Counted from the first letter of the stretch, positions 17,255 through 28,649 are shown. The stretch: 64,000 nucleotides of DNA from Duganella sp. 1411 (GCF_017833525.1 NZ_JAFICD010000002.1:496001-560000); one strand, 5' to 3'. The notes: a model not told the origin generated them from the sequence alone. Numbers and translations are program-made.

Positions 17255-19633
17255 TCAGCGCTGCACGTATAGCCGGGCGCCGAACACCGGGCCGGCCGTG
17301 TGGCCCGGTTCCGGATCGAAGCGCACCACGATGCTGCTCTTGCCGCTGGTGAGGCGTTCCGGCAGCACGTAATCGCGATCGATAAACTCGCCCGGATGGT
17401 CGCCATCCAGCTTGACGCGCGCCACCCGCTCGCCGTCGATACTGATGTGGAAATCGCGGTTGCGCTCCTCGCCCCAGTAGCTGGCCTGCAGCACCAGCTG
17501 TCCCGGACCGCACTTCATGCGGAAGCTGAAGTAGCCGCCGGTGCGGGCGTCGCGGCCCATGCGGCCGCGGTAGGACACCGGATTGGAGATGTCCGATTGC
17601 AGGTCGTGGTCGCGCTCCGGCTGCATCTCGCCCAGGTGCATGACGTCGATCGAACGGGCGGCCAGGTCCTTCAGGCGCGCCTCCTCCTTCCGGAACGCCA
17701 CTTCGGAGGCAGCCCATTCCTGCTCGTTGTAGGCATTGAAATACACCGCCGCGCGCCGCTCGTACTGCGAGAAGAACGGTGTGAACTTCATGTCTCCGGG
17801 ACGCCCGCTGCCGACCGTGCGGTACACCGCCTTCACCTTGTCGGCCTCCTTGAACGACGCCAGAATGTTGGACCCGACCAGCGCCGGCGCCAGGCCGTCG
17901 AATGGTTTGTCGGCCGCGCCCAGGTCGGCGGCCAGCACCATCGGCCCGCGCAGCAGCGCCACCACCTTGTCGTTGCCGGCGGCCGATTCCAGCCGCGGCT
18001 CCAGCGGCAGGGTCAGACGCACGGTGTCGCCCGCGCGCCAGCGGCGCCGCACCAGAAGATAGCCCTTGTCACGGCTGGCCGCGTGCGGCTTGCCGTTGAC
18101 CAGCAGGGCATGGCCGGAGGCCCACCCGGGCACGCGCAAGGCCAGCGTGTAGTAACGCTGGCCGGCCAGCCGCTTGACCTTGATGTCGATATCGCCCTCG
18201 AACGGATAGCGCGTCGTCATCTCCAGCGTGGCCGCCGCCTGGCGCCACTTCACCAGCGACGGGATGTACAGGTTGACGAACAGCGTATCGCCGTTCTCCC
18301 AATAGATCGAGTCGCCGTGCTTGGCGTGGCTCTCCATGCCGGACAACACGCAGCACCAGAAATCGTTCTCCTCGCTGGAATACTCGCGCGCCACGCCGGA
18401 CATCAGCGGCGTCATATAGGTGAACATGCCGGTGCGCGGATTCTGGTGCGCCATGATGTGGTTCAGGTGCGTGCGCTCGTAGTAGTCGAAGTAGGCGGCG
18501 TCCGGCGACCAGCTGTACAGATGGCGCGTCATCTTCAGCATGTTGTAGCTGCAGCAGGCTTCGCAGGTCTGCTCGGTGATGTGGGCGGCGATGGTGTCGG
18601 GGCCCGAAAAATATTCGCGGTCGCCGTTGCCGCCGATGACGTAGGTATGGTGGTCCGTCACCGTCTTCCAGAAGAATTTGACGGTGTCGGCGTCGCTCTG
18701 GCGGCCCTTCAGTTCATACAGGCGCGCCAGGCCGATCAGCTTGGGGATCTGGGTGTTGGAGTGCAGGTTGGCCAGTTCGTCGCGGCCCTCGGCCAGCGGC
18801 GTCAGCGCCTTGTTGTGGTACAGCCGGCGCGCCACCGCCAGCCAGCGCTCGTCGTTGGTGCGCGCGTACAGTTCGGCGAAGCTCTCGTTGATGCCGCCAT
18901 GTTCGCAGGCCAGCACCTGCTGCAGCTGCTCGTCGTTCAAGGCGTCGAAGACCTTGGCGATATAGCCGGCCAATCCCGTCGCCACCCGCAGCGCCTGGGC
19001 GTTGCCGGCGTGGGTCTGGGCGTCGAACAGGCCGGCGAACACCTTGTGCCAGTTATACAGCGGCACCCAGCAGCCATTCAGGTCGAAGCCGGCCGAGCGG
19101 ATCTCGCCGCGCATGATCTCGGGGAAGATCTCCTTGCCGTCGACGACCTTGCCGTCTTTGCGCTTGCGCATGAAGCCACCGACATAGCCGTCGCCCTGCG
19201 CCTGCTGCACGCGCGCCAGTTCGGCGACGATGTAGTCGATGCGCGGCTTAAGCGCCGGCAGCCCGCTTTGCGCGTGCATCAGCGACAGCGCGGACAGGTA
19301 GTGGCCCAGGCCCTCGCCGGCGATGGTGTCCGACTCCCAGCCGCCGTAGATCGCCCCCTTGACCGGCAGGCCGGCGAACAGGTGGTAGTTGTGCAGGAAG
19401 CGGTCGGCGCTGAGGCGCAGCAGGTAGGACTGGTTGGCTTGCAGCGCGTCGGCGTAGAAGGATGGCAGCAGGCGCACGTCCGACATCGGGACAGCCGTCG
19501 CCGAGGATGGCGTCTGAGAGGCGGCGGTGGCGGGGGCGGTGTTGGCCTTGGCGCTCCAGCCGGATATCAGCCCCAGACTGGCGGCGCCTTGCAGGATCAA
19601 TCGACGGTGATGTGACGGAGGCGAGGCGCGCAT
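17255..19633 (-). CDS. Glycoside hydrolase family 127 (beta-L-arabinofuranosidase-like)
   Basis: The 792-aa protein is a DUF1680/GH127 enzyme. It has an export signal with a twin-Arg pair (HHRRLILQGAASLG), the alpha/alpha barrel (ITEQTCEACCSYNMLKMTRHL, where the conserved Glu and Cys residues of the Zn/Cys active site lie, and FWCCVLSGMESHAKHGDSIYW) and C-terminal beta domains. Characterised relatives release beta-L-arabinofuranose from arabinan or glycoprotein side chains. The start at 19633 was chosen because it gives a clean signal peptide; a frame to 19696 would add unrelated residues. It is one of several plant polysaccharide enzymes scattered over the window. The substrate is inferred from the family. 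Confidence 0.88.
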   Translation of the reverse strand: MRASPPSHHRRLILQGAASLGLISGWSAKANTAPATAASQTPSSATAVPMSDVRLLPSFYADALQANQSYLLRLSADRFLHNYHLFAGLPVKGAIYGGWESDTIAGEGLGHYLSALSLMHAQSGLPALKPRIDYIVAELARVQQAQGDGYVGGFMRKRKDGKVVDGKEIFPEIMRGEIRSAGFDLNGCWVPLYNWHKVFAGLFDAQTHAGNAQALRVATGLAGYIAKVFDALNDEQLQQVLACEHGGINESFAELYARTNDERWLAVARRLYHNKALTPLAEGRDELANLHSNTQIPKLIGLARLYELKGRQSDADTVKFFWKTVTDHHTYVIGGNGDREYFSGPDTIAAHITEQTCEACCSYNMLKMTRHLYSWSPDAAYFDYYERTHLNHIMAHQNPRTGMFTYMTPLMSGVAREYSSEENDFWCCVLSGMESHAKHGDSIYWENGDTLFVNLYIPSLVKWRQAAATLEMTTRYPFEGDIDIKVKRLAGQRYYTLALRVPGWASGHALLVNGKPHAASRDKGYLLVRRRWRAGDTVRLTLPLEPRLESAAGNDKVVALLRGPMVLAADLGAADKPFDGLAPALVGSNILASFKEADKVKAVYRTVGSGRPGDMKFTPFFSQYERRAAVYFNAYNEQEWAASEVAFRKEEARLKDLAARSIDVMHLGEMQPERDHDLQSDISNPVSYRGRMGRDARTGGYFSFRMKCGPGQLVLQASYWGEERNRDFHISIDGERVARVKLDGDHPGEFIDRDYVLPERLTSGKSSIVVRFDPEPGHTAGPVFGARLYVQR

Positions 19634-19756
19634 AGGTACCCTGTGTAGATAATCGTATCCGATAATGTACGCCGGGCGGCGCCGTCCGTCTTGCACCGGC
19701 CGATCACAAAAAATGACGAAATCGGCATAGCCACCCTAGAGGCACCCAGGAGGCAC

Positions 19757-19845
19757 GTAGGGCGGATTAGGCGGAACGCCGTAATCCGCCACTGCATGCG
19801 CCGCCGCGACGCACGCAATGGCGGATTACGCTGCGCTAATCCGCC

Positions 19846-19849
<4 letters not shown>
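19757..19849 (-). repeat. REP-like double-hairpin repeat, copy 1 (inverted orientation)
   Basis: This is one of four near-complete copies of a roughly 92-bp element. Each end starts with GTAGGGCGGATTAG or its complement, and the element contains two hairpins with GGCGGATTA/TAATCCGCC stems. In this copy the half with the GGCGGAACGCC loop comes first and the GCTGCG half second, the reverse of the copies at 33.9, 57.2 and 59.7 kb. It sits between GH127 and dctD, and its right end supplies the TAG stop of dctD. The bipartite form is that of REP/BIME elements mobilised by RAYT transposases; no RAYT gene is present here. Confidence 0.85.
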
Positions 19850-21181
<1,332 letters not shown>

Positions 21182-21189
<8 letters not shown>

Positions 21190-23077
21190 CTATAGTCTCC
21201 TGCTCCGCAAGCGGCAATTCAATGATAAATTTGGCTCCGCCACTGACGCCGCCGCCGGCGCCGGCCTCCACCCGCAGCACGCCGCCGAACTCGCGCACGA
21301 TCTGCTCGGAGATGGCCAGCCCCAGTCCCAGGCCCTGCCCTTGCGGCTTGGTGGTGAAAAATGGTTCGAACAAATGGGCGCGGATGTCTTCCGGGATGCC
21401 CGGACCGCTGTCGGCCACGCCGATCATCACGCGGTCGTCGGTGCGTTCGACGGCCACCGTCAGCTCGCGCGTCTCGCTGCCGGCCATGGCGTCGAGCGCG
21501 TTGGTGAACAGATTGACCAGCACCTGCTCCAGGCGGTTGCTGTCGCACAACGCATGCACGTCCTGGCCGCGCATGGACATGCGGAAGTTGACGCGTTCGC
21601 GCTCGACCCGCCGCTCGACCAGGAACAGCGCGGCGGTGATCGCCGCCGCCACCGGCACCGCGCGCGGGCTGGCGTCGGCCTTGCGCGCGAACTGGCGCAA
21701 CTGGCCTGTGATCAATCCCATGCGCGCGACCAGCTGCGAGATCGTCGCCAGGTTGGTCTTGGCCTCGTCCAGCCGATCGCGCTCGATCAACACCCTGGCG
21801 TTGTCGGCCATCGTGCGCAGCGCCGTCAGCGGCTGGTTCAGTTCATGCGTGATCCCGGCCGACATCTGGCCCAGCACCGCCATCTTGGCCGCCTGAACCA
21901 GCTCGCTCTGCGCCTGGCGCAGCTTTTGTTCGGCCTTGCGGCGCACGATATTCTCTTCGCTCAGGTTGTGTGTCATCTGCTGCAGGCTGGAGGTGCGCTC
22001 GGCCACCATGGTCTCCAGGTTGTCGTAGGCGCGCTGCAGATCCTCGCGCGCGCGCAGCCGCTGCCGGCCAAGGCGGCGGCGCTGGCGCGTGTACAGCACC
22101 AGCATCACCAGCAGCGCCTGCGCCAGGCAGGCGAACAAAAACACATTGCGCGCGCTGGCCCGGGCCGGGGCCAGATCGGACAGGTAGACAAAGCGCCATT
22201 TGCGCGGCGCCAGCGAGCGTGACTGGCTAAGCATGGTCAAGCGCGGCCCCGCATCGGACACCGTGACGATACCGGCGCCGCCGTCGGTGCGGCCCGTCTC
22301 GCGCATGCCCAGTGGCGTGAGCGCGTGCGAAAAATACTGGCGCGACGCCTCCAGCTCGCGCCGCACCTCCGGCTCCAGCGGCGCCAGGGTACGGTACTTC
22401 CATTCCGGCACGGAGGTCAGGAACACCACGCCGTGGGCGTCGGTCAGCAGCACCTTGTCGGCGCCCTGTACCCAGCCCTTTTCCAGCTTCTCGATATTGA
22501 CTTTGACGGTGGCCACGCCCAGCATGCGGCCGTTGTGATAGATCCCGTGCGCGAAAAAGTAGCCCGGCTCGCCGCGCGTGGTGCCCACGCCGTAGAAGCC
22601 GCCCGGCTCCCGGCGCAGCGCGTCGCGCACGTAGGGGCGGAACGAGACGTCGTCGCCGACGAAGCTATCGGGCTCGCGCCAGTTGCTCGCCGCCTGCGTC
22701 ACGCCCTGCAGGTTGACGATATAGATGGTGGTGGATTTGGAGAGGCGGTTGACCTTCTCCAGGTATTCGTTGACTTCCCCGCGCAGGGCGTCGTCGCCCG
22801 GCTTTTGCAGCAGCGCGATGACGTCCTTGTTCAATTCCAGGGTACCGGGCAGGAAGTCGTATTTGGCCAGCAGGTTCTCCAGGCTCAGGGCATAGCCATC
22901 GAGCCGCTGCGCCCCGGACAGGCGCAGCCGCTCGATGGCGGCGTTCTCGGCCCAGCGCCAGGCGAAAGCGGCCACCGCCAGGCAGGCGACCAGCAGCAGC
23001 ACCCACAGCGTGAGTCGCCGCCATAGCCGCCGGCCTGGCCGCGATGGTGGAACCGCCTGCGATGGTGCTGCCGCCAT
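21182..23077 (-). CDS. dctB: C4-dicarboxylate sensor kinase DctB
   Basis: The 631-aa protein has two membrane segments (about 19-42 and 302-325) flanking a periplasmic PDC/Cache sensor domain with the DctB signature FRPYVRDALR, FYGVGTT and GEPGYFFAHG. Then come a coiled coil (about 330-400), HisKA (LGQMSAGITHELNQPLTALR) and HATPase (LVNLFTNALDAM, GVADSGPGIPEDIR, GLGLGLAISEQIV). It senses succinate, malate or fumarate in the periplasm and phosphorylates DctD. It follows the porin gene by 55 bp and overlaps dctD by 8 nt, so the whole dctA-porin-dctB-dctD block reads in one direction. Assignment is firm. Confidence 0.92.
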
Positions 23078-23132
23078 AATCCCCTCTGAATTTACCTCAA
23101 CCCGCGATCATACCCCGTTCGAGCCCCGGCTA

Positions 23133-24128
23133 TTAAAACACATGCCGCACACCGAGGTTGAATCCGGTGGTGCCGGTGCCGGTGTCGGTGGCCGTGCCGA
23201 CGCGGAAAGCGGCGCCGTTGCGGTTGTTGATATGGCCATACGCCGTGTACACGTCGGTGCGGCGCGACAGCGGGTACAGATAGCCGACCGCGCCCTGGCG
23301 CGCGTCCTGGCGCAGCGCCGAGTCGTCGTTGTGATCGATGTACGACACCAGCAGTTTACCAACCGGCAGCGACACGGTGAACCCCAGCAGCGTATCCTTG
23401 CTTTCGTTCTCCAGCAAGTCCTTGTTGCGGGCATGGGCCACGTGGGCGGTGACCATCTCGCCGAAGCGGTAGCGCGCCGTCAGCATGGTGTTGCGGCTTT
23501 TGGCGGTGGCCAGCGCATTGTCGCGCTGCTGGTGCGCCAGCACCAGCGTCAGCGGACCGTTTTCATAGGTGCCGCTGGCGGCGATGCTGCGGTTCTTGCT
23601 GGCGTCGCCCGCCACTTCGCCGTAGCCGTACAACACGTCGGCCGAGAAGCCGGACACCTGCGGCGTGATGTACTCCACCGAGTTGTCGACCCGCGAATTG
23701 TTGGCGAAGATGTTTTGCGAGTTACCCGCCAGGCCGGTCTGGAACGGGTCGGCCACGTTGTTCAACGCCTTGTAGAACGGCGAGTACTGGCGGCCGATGC
23801 TGAACGAGCCGGCCCGGGTGGTCAGACACAGGTAGGCCTGGCGGCCGAACAGCAGCCCGCCCTGCGCGGCCGTTCCGCTATCGAGGTTGTTGCCGTTTTC
23901 CAGACCGAAGGCCAGCACCATGCCGCCGCCCAGGTCTTCCTTGCCCTTGATGCCGAGGCGCGAGCCGGACGCGATGCCGCTGCCGATCTTGCTGGTCTGG
24001 CCGGCGGCGGCGCCGCGTTCGACCAGCAGGCCGGCGTCGGCGATCCCGTAGATGGTGACCGACGATTGCGCCAGCGCGGTGGACGACAACAAACCAAGCG
24101 CCAAGGCGCCGATGACTTTCTTTTGCAT
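23133..24128 (-). CDS. Gram-negative trimeric porin (OmpC-like)
   Basis: About 331 aa. A signal peptide ending at LAQ is followed by SSVTIYGIADAG, the typical first strand of Burkholderiales general porins (Porin_4 family). The mid region has the constriction-loop type sequence GLKGKEDLGGG-like (RLGIKGKEDLGGGMVLAFGLENG), and the last strand ends in ...GVRHVF with terminal Phe, the signal for outer-membrane assembly. The start MQKKVIGALALG at 24128 is preferred over MYK three codons earlier because the signal peptide begins there. It lies between dctA and dctB in the same direction, which suggests that it provides outer-membrane entry for C4-dicarboxylates. That is inferred from position. Confidence 0.88.
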   Translation of the reverse strand: MQKKVIGALALGLLSSTALAQSSVTIYGIADAGLLVERGAAAGQTSKIGSGIASGSRLGIKGKEDLGGGMVLAFGLENGNNLDSGTAAQGGLLFGRQAYLCLTTRAGSFSIGRQYSPFYKALNNVADPFQTGLAGNSQNIFANNSRVDNSVEYITPQVSGFSADVLYGYGEVAGDASKNRSIAASGTYENGPLTLVLAHQQRDNALATAKSRNTMLTARYRFGEMVTAHVAHARNKDLLENESKDTLLGFTVSLPVGKLLVSYIDHNDDSALRQDARQGAVGYLYPLSRRTDVYTAYGHINNRNGAAFRVGTATDTGTGTTGFNLGVRHVF

Positions 24129-24145
24129 CTTATACATCTCCTGAG

Positions 24146-24175
24146 TTTACTTTTGTGGTCTTACTTTTGTGGTCC
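24146..24175. repeat. Tandem repeat of about 15 bp between dctA and the porin gene
   Basis: TTACTTTTGTGGTC occurs twice, back to back with one base difference in spacing, inside the 63-bp gap between the dctA stop and the porin start. It adjoins the porin ribosome-binding region (read on the minus strand as GACCACAAAAGTAA twice). It could be slippage-derived or a binding site. No function is recognised. Confidence 0.5.
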
Positions 24176-24191
24176 TGCTTTTTTACTTACC

Positions 24192-25490
24192 TCACGCGGC
24201 GCGGATGTTGGCCACGCCTTCCGCCGCGGACTCCGCCAGCGGCGCCTGCTCTTCATCGAGCGCGCCTTCCCACTTGGCGACGACCGCCGTGGCCACGGCG
24301 TTGCCGACGGCGTTGGTGGCGGAACGGCCCATGTCGAGGAACTGGTCGATGCCCATCAACAGCAGCAGGCCCGCCTCCGGGATGTGGAATTGATTGAGCG
24401 TGGCGGCGATCACCACCAGCGACGCGCGCGGCACGCCGGCGATGCCCTTGGAGGTCACCATCAACAGCAGCAGCATGGTGATCTGGGTGCCCCACGACAG
24501 GTCGATGCCATAGGCCTGCGTGATGAACAGCACGGCGAAGGTGCAGTACATCATCGAGCCATCGAGGTTGAACGAATACCCCATCGGCATGACGAAGCTG
24601 GAGATCTTGCGCTGCACGCCGAATTGGTCCAGTGCCACCAGCAGTTTCGGATAGGCCGCCTCCGAGCTGGCGGTGGAAAACGCCAGCAGGAACGGTTCGC
24701 GAATCAGCGCGATCAGGCGGAACACACGTTTGCCGATGAAGGCGAAGCCGCCCAGGATCAGCAAGCTCCACAGGCAGAACAGGCCCAGATAGAAGCCGCC
24801 CATGAACTTGGCGAAGGTCGCCAGGATGCCCAGGCCGTTGGTGGTGACCACCGACGCCATCGCCGCGAACACGGCCAGCGGCGCCAGCTTCATGATGCTG
24901 CCGGTGATGCGCAGCATGACCTGCGCCAGCTGGTCGACGCCGGCGGTCAGCTTGGCCGCCGACTGCCCCAGCGCGCCCAGCGCGCCGCCGAAGAAGATCG
25001 CGAACACCAGCACCTGCAGGATCTCGTTGTTGGCCATCGCCTCCACCGGCGACTTGGGCACCATGTGGCTGACGAATTCCTTGAGCGTGAAGGCCGAGGT
25101 TTTCAGGCCGGTGGTGGCGTCGGCCGGCGGCAGCGGCAGCCCCAGATGGGTCCCCAGCTGCATCAGGTTCGACAACACCATGCCCAAGGTCAGCGACACC
25201 AGCGAGGCGATCACGAACCAGGCCATGGCCTTCATGCCGATGCGGCCGGCGGCCTTGCCGTCGCCCAGGTGCGCGATACCGACGGCCAGCGTCGAGAACA
25301 CCAGCAGCGAAATGATCATCTTGATCAGCCGCAGGAACACGTCCGTGATGATCGAGATATGGCCGGCGACGTCGGCGGCGGCCTTTTTATCGGGGAACGC
25401 CTCGTGGCACGCGTAGCCGACGGCTACACCCAGCACCATGGCGATCAGGATGTACAGCGTTAGTGGGCGCTTTTTTTTCACTTTTATCAT
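24192..25490 (-). CDS. dctA: C4-dicarboxylate:proton/sodium symporter DctA
   Basis: The 432-aa protein belongs to the DAACS family (glutamate-transporter fold). It has eight membrane helices, the re-entrant Ser-rich loop LAFSTASSEAAYPKL, the FVMPMGYSFNLDGSMMY motif and the NAVGNAVATAVVAKWEG tail. It imports succinate, malate and fumarate (and related acids) across the inner membrane. The start at 25490 (MIKVKKKRPLTLY) follows GGAG by 5 bp. Extending to 25538 would add an Arg-rich stretch. It is preceded by a sigma-54 promoter and followed by a porin and its own sensor/regulator pair, a complete DctB-DctD controlled uptake unit. Confidence 0.95.
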   Translation of the reverse strand: MIKVKKKRPLTLYILIAMVLGVAVGYACHEAFPDKKAAADVAGHISIITDVFLRLIKMIISLLVFSTLAVGIAHLGDGKAAGRIGMKAMAWFVIASLVSLTLGMVLSNLMQLGTHLGLPLPPADATTGLKTSAFTLKEFVSHMVPKSPVEAMANNEILQVLVFAIFFGGALGALGQSAAKLTAGVDQLAQVMLRITGSIMKLAPLAVFAAMASVVTTNGLGILATFAKFMGGFYLGLFCLWSLLILGGFAFIGKRVFRLIALIREPFLLAFSTASSEAAYPKLLVALDQFGVQRKISSFVMPMGYSFNLDGSMMYCTFAVLFITQAYGIDLSWGTQITMLLLLMVTSKGIAGVPRASLVVIAATLNQFHIPEAGLLLLMGIDQFLDMGRSATNAVGNAVATAVVAKWEGALDEEQAPLAESAAEGVANIRAA

Positions 25491-25533
25491 CTCCGTATCA
25501 AGCCCCCGGCGGCGCCGCGGGGTACGGGTAGAT

Positions 25534-25549
25534 AGCAATGGCTATGCCA
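25534..25549 (-). promoter_or_regulatory. Sigma-54 (-24/-12) promoter of dctA
   Basis: On the minus strand the sequence is TGGCATAGCCATTGCT, which has the invariant GG-N10-GC spacing and matches TGGCAYR-N4-TTGCW. The -12 GC lies about 45 bp before the dctA start codon. The cluster encodes the RpoN-dependent activator DctD, so the functional match is direct. Confidence 0.75.
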
Positions 25550-25694
25550 GCCGGTCGCCAAGCAAAATGGCCGTCCAAGCCATTGATTTTAATGATAATT
25601 CTTTATGGAAATTGTCGTTGCGCGGCGCTGCCGGCATGGAAAGCTGGACCGCCCGCCGGCCGCCCGTATGAAAAGTTGGACGCCGCCCGCCGGC

Positions 25695-28649
25695 TCACGA
25701 TTCGCGCTCGGCGTACTCGATGCGGTTCCTGCCGTTTTCCTTGGCGCGGTACAGCGCGCGGTCGGCCTGCTTGAGCAGCGACTCCGGCGTGCAGCCCTCC
25801 TGCGGCCCGGCCACCACGCCGAAGCTGCAGGAGACGTCGATGACGACGCCCTCCTCCACCACCACCGGCCCGGCGCAGATTTCCCGGTGCAGGTCGCGGA
25901 TGCGCTGCTCGCCGCCGCCGGCGTAGAGGCCGGGCAGCAGCAGGATGAACTCCTCGCCGCCGTAGCGTCCCACCACGTCGGAGCCGCGCAGGCGGTCCGA
26001 CAGGCGCCGCACGAACTCCTTGAGCACGGCGTCGCCGGCCAGGTGGCCGTGCGTGTCGTTGATGCGCTTGAAGTGGTCCAGGTCCAGCAGCACCACCATG
26101 AAGCTGCCGCCGGCGCGCGTGGTGGTGGCGATTTGCTGGCCGATCATCTCCATGATCGCGACCCGGTTCCAGGCCTTGGTCAGGCCGTCCTTGAGCGAGC
26201 GCATACGATGCTCCTCGCGCGAGGCCTCCAGCTCCAAGGTCCGCTCGCGCACCAGCTGCTCCATCTCGGCGCTGCGGCGCAGGATGCCGCGCAGGCGCCA
26301 GCGGTACAGCAGCCAGGCCAGGGTCAGCGCCAGCAGCGCGCAACAGGAATAAAACCAGCCGCTTTGCCACCATGGCGGCATGATCGTCAGCGGCAGCTCG
26401 ATCGGCCCGGCCGCCGCCTGCAGCACGGTGTTCTCGGCGGCCACCTGCAGCACGTAACGCCCCGGCGCCAGCGCCGGATAGCGCAGCGTCGCGGTGTCGG
26501 TGACCGTCCACGCGCTTTCCAGTCCCTTGAGCCGGTAGCGGAAGCGCAGCGCCTCGTGGTTCCGGAACGACAGCACCGCCAGCCGCACCTCGAGCGCCCC
26601 GCCGCTCCAGGCGATCATCTGCGCCTGGCGCACGCCCAGCGCGTGGCCGTCGTAGTCCACCGACTCGATCCGCAGCGCCAGCTCCCTGGGCGCGAACAGG
26701 TCCTGCGGATGCACGATATGCGAGGCGCCGCTGCTGGTGCCGATCCACATCGAGCCGTCGGCATCCTCGAAGATCGCGTACTGGTTGCTGTCGTTCCAAA
26801 CCAGGCCGCTCTGCTGATTGAGCACGCGCCAGGCCTTGCCGCTCCAGACGGCCACGCCGGCGTCGCTGCCGATCCACAGCCAGTGGCGCCGGTCGACATG
26901 CATCGACATCACCGCGCGGCCGGCCATCGGCGTCGGCGCCAGCGGCAGCCGCGCCAGCGGCAGCGCGTCGGCGCCGGCGTCGGCCGGCCCGTACCAGATG
27001 GAGTCGTGGTCGACGTCGGACAGCCACACCGTGCCGGCGTCGCAACTGAGCATATTGATCGGCGCCGGCACCTTCGGCAGCGACCAGCGGCCACCGGCTA
27101 GTCGCAGCAGCCGCTCGCCGGCGGCAAACCACAGCGTGCCGTCGCCGGTCTGGCAGACCGCGCTCACGCCGTTGTTCTCCCGCTCCTTGCCCAGCAAAGG
27201 CCGCAGTTCCCCGAGCAGCCGCGGCGTCGACGAGCGCTGCGGATCGTCGATCACATACAGGTCGCGATTGGTGGCGATCCACAAGCGTCCGGTGGTGTCG
27301 GCGAACAGCCGCAAAATCAACGGCAGCGAGGCCACGTGGACGCTGCGGCCGGTGCGGGCGTCCTGGCGCACCAGCGCACCGGAAAACGTGCCGCTCCACA
27401 GATTGCCGGCGCGGTCCCTGGCCATCGTGCCCAGTTGATGATCGGCGCCCTGGTAGCCGCCCGGCGCCTTGCTGAAGCGCGCCTCGCCGGGCCGCTGGAT
27501 CGCCATGCCGCGCCCGGTGCCCAGGTACAGCGTGCCGTCGCCGGCGCGGTGGAACGACCAGATATCGTCGCTGGGCAGCCCTTGCGCGGTGGTCCAGTTG
27601 GCGATGCCCCGGTAGCCCTGCCATTGCGCCAGGCCGCGCCCAGCGAGCCCCAGCCACAAGTCGCCGTCGCGGTCGACGAGCATGGCGGAGATGCCGCCAT
27701 CGGCCTTGAGCCCCTCGCTGGCGCCATATTCGCGCCACCCGCCCGCCACGCCGCGCAGCAGGCCGTTGTCGTTGTTCGACACGATGGTGCCGTCGCTGTC
27801 CTGGGCCATCGGAAAATACTGCCTGACCGTGGCCTGCGCCACGCCCGGCGGCGTATGGGCTTGCGCGCGTTCGGCGCCCGGCGCCAGCGACAGCATGTAA
27901 TCCTGGCTGCGCAGCCACATCGTGCCGTCGCCGGCGGCGAAGATGGCGCGCCACATCGCCGCCGGCACGCCCTGTTGCGGGCCGTAGCGGGTCAGGCCGC
28001 CGGCGCCGTAACGGCACACCTGCTGCCCACACCCCATCCAGAGGTCGCCGTCCGGACCGGCCGCGATGCTGCCGATCTGCGCCAACTCCGGGTGCGCGCG
28101 GCGTTGCGCCTCGCTGAAATAATATCGGGATTGCCACGTGCCGGGGGCGGCGCCGGGCCGCACCTCCAGCAAGTCGCGCTTGCCCACCACCAGCATGACA
28201 TCGCCGCCATTGCGGGCGAAGCGCTGGCCGGGCCACAGGACCATACTCGCGCCGTCCGGCGCCGCGACCGGGGTGCAGCCGTCGCGCCGCCACTGGCACA
28301 CGCCGGCGTCGGTGCCTATCCACACCCGCCCGGCGGCGTCGGTCGCCAACGCGGTGATGAACGGCGCCGGCAAACCATCGCGCTTGCCATAGCGCTTGAA
28401 GCGCGCGCCGTCGAAACGGAATAAACCGTTTTCGGTCCCGACCCACAGATAACCTTCGCCGTCCTGGACGATCGAGGTGACCGCCTGGTTGGCCAGGCTG
28501 TCGGCCTGGCCGAACTGGCGCAGCGACATCTGCTCGGCCGCGGCGGACGCGCACAGGCAGCCGACAGCCAGCCACGCCAGCACCACGGCCGGCCACGCGC
28601 GCGCTTTGGACCACCATGAAAAAATCACCGCGCCCTGCGAATACGGCAT
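25695..28649 (-). CDS. Beta-propeller sensor diguanylate cyclase
   Basis: The 984-aa protein begins with a signal peptide or anchor ending near SAAAEQ. A long periplasmic region of two-component-regulator propeller repeats follows (about 35-640; blades with GYLWVGTENGLFRFDG-type motifs), then a Y_Y_Y domain (about 645-745), one membrane helix (about 755-775), a coiled coil and a GGDEF domain (about 815-980). The signature is GGEEF within VVGRYGGEEFILLLPG, so the cyclase should be active and make cyclic di-GMP. Propeller/Y_Y_Y sensors of this type often recognise extracellular sugars or glycan fragments, and polysaccharide-degrading genes are nearby. The actual ligand is unknown. Confidence 0.9.
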   Translation of the reverse strand: MPYSQGAVIFSWWSKARAWPAVVLAWLAVGCLCASAAAEQMSLRQFGQADSLANQAVTSIVQDGEGYLWVGTENGLFRFDGARFKRYGKRDGLPAPFITALATDAAGRVWIGTDAGVCQWRRDGCTPVAAPDGASMVLWPGQRFARNGGDVMLVVGKRDLLEVRPGAAPGTWQSRYYFSEAQRRAHPELAQIGSIAAGPDGDLWMGCGQQVCRYGAGGLTRYGPQQGVPAAMWRAIFAAGDGTMWLRSQDYMLSLAPGAERAQAHTPPGVAQATVRQYFPMAQDSDGTIVSNNDNGLLRGVAGGWREYGASEGLKADGGISAMLVDRDGDLWLGLAGRGLAQWQGYRGIANWTTAQGLPSDDIWSFHRAGDGTLYLGTGRGMAIQRPGEARFSKAPGGYQGADHQLGTMARDRAGNLWSGTFSGALVRQDARTGRSVHVASLPLILRLFADTTGRLWIATNRDLYVIDDPQRSSTPRLLGELRPLLGKERENNGVSAVCQTGDGTLWFAAGERLLRLAGGRWSLPKVPAPINMLSCDAGTVWLSDVDHDSIWYGPADAGADALPLARLPLAPTPMAGRAVMSMHVDRRHWLWIGSDAGVAVWSGKAWRVLNQQSGLVWNDSNQYAIFEDADGSMWIGTSSGASHIVHPQDLFAPRELALRIESVDYDGHALGVRQAQMIAWSGGALEVRLAVLSFRNHEALRFRYRLKGLESAWTVTDTATLRYPALAPGRYVLQVAAENTVLQAAAGPIELPLTIMPPWWQSGWFYSCCALLALTLAWLLYRWRLRGILRRSAEMEQLVRERTLELEASREEHRMRSLKDGLTKAWNRVAIMEMIGQQIATTTRAGGSFMVVLLDLDHFKRINDTHGHLAGDAVLKEFVRRLSDRLRGSDVVGRYGGEEFILLLPGLYAGGGEQRIRDLHREICAGPVVVEEGVVIDVSCSFGVVAGPQEGCTPESLLKQADRALYRAKENGRNRIEYAERES

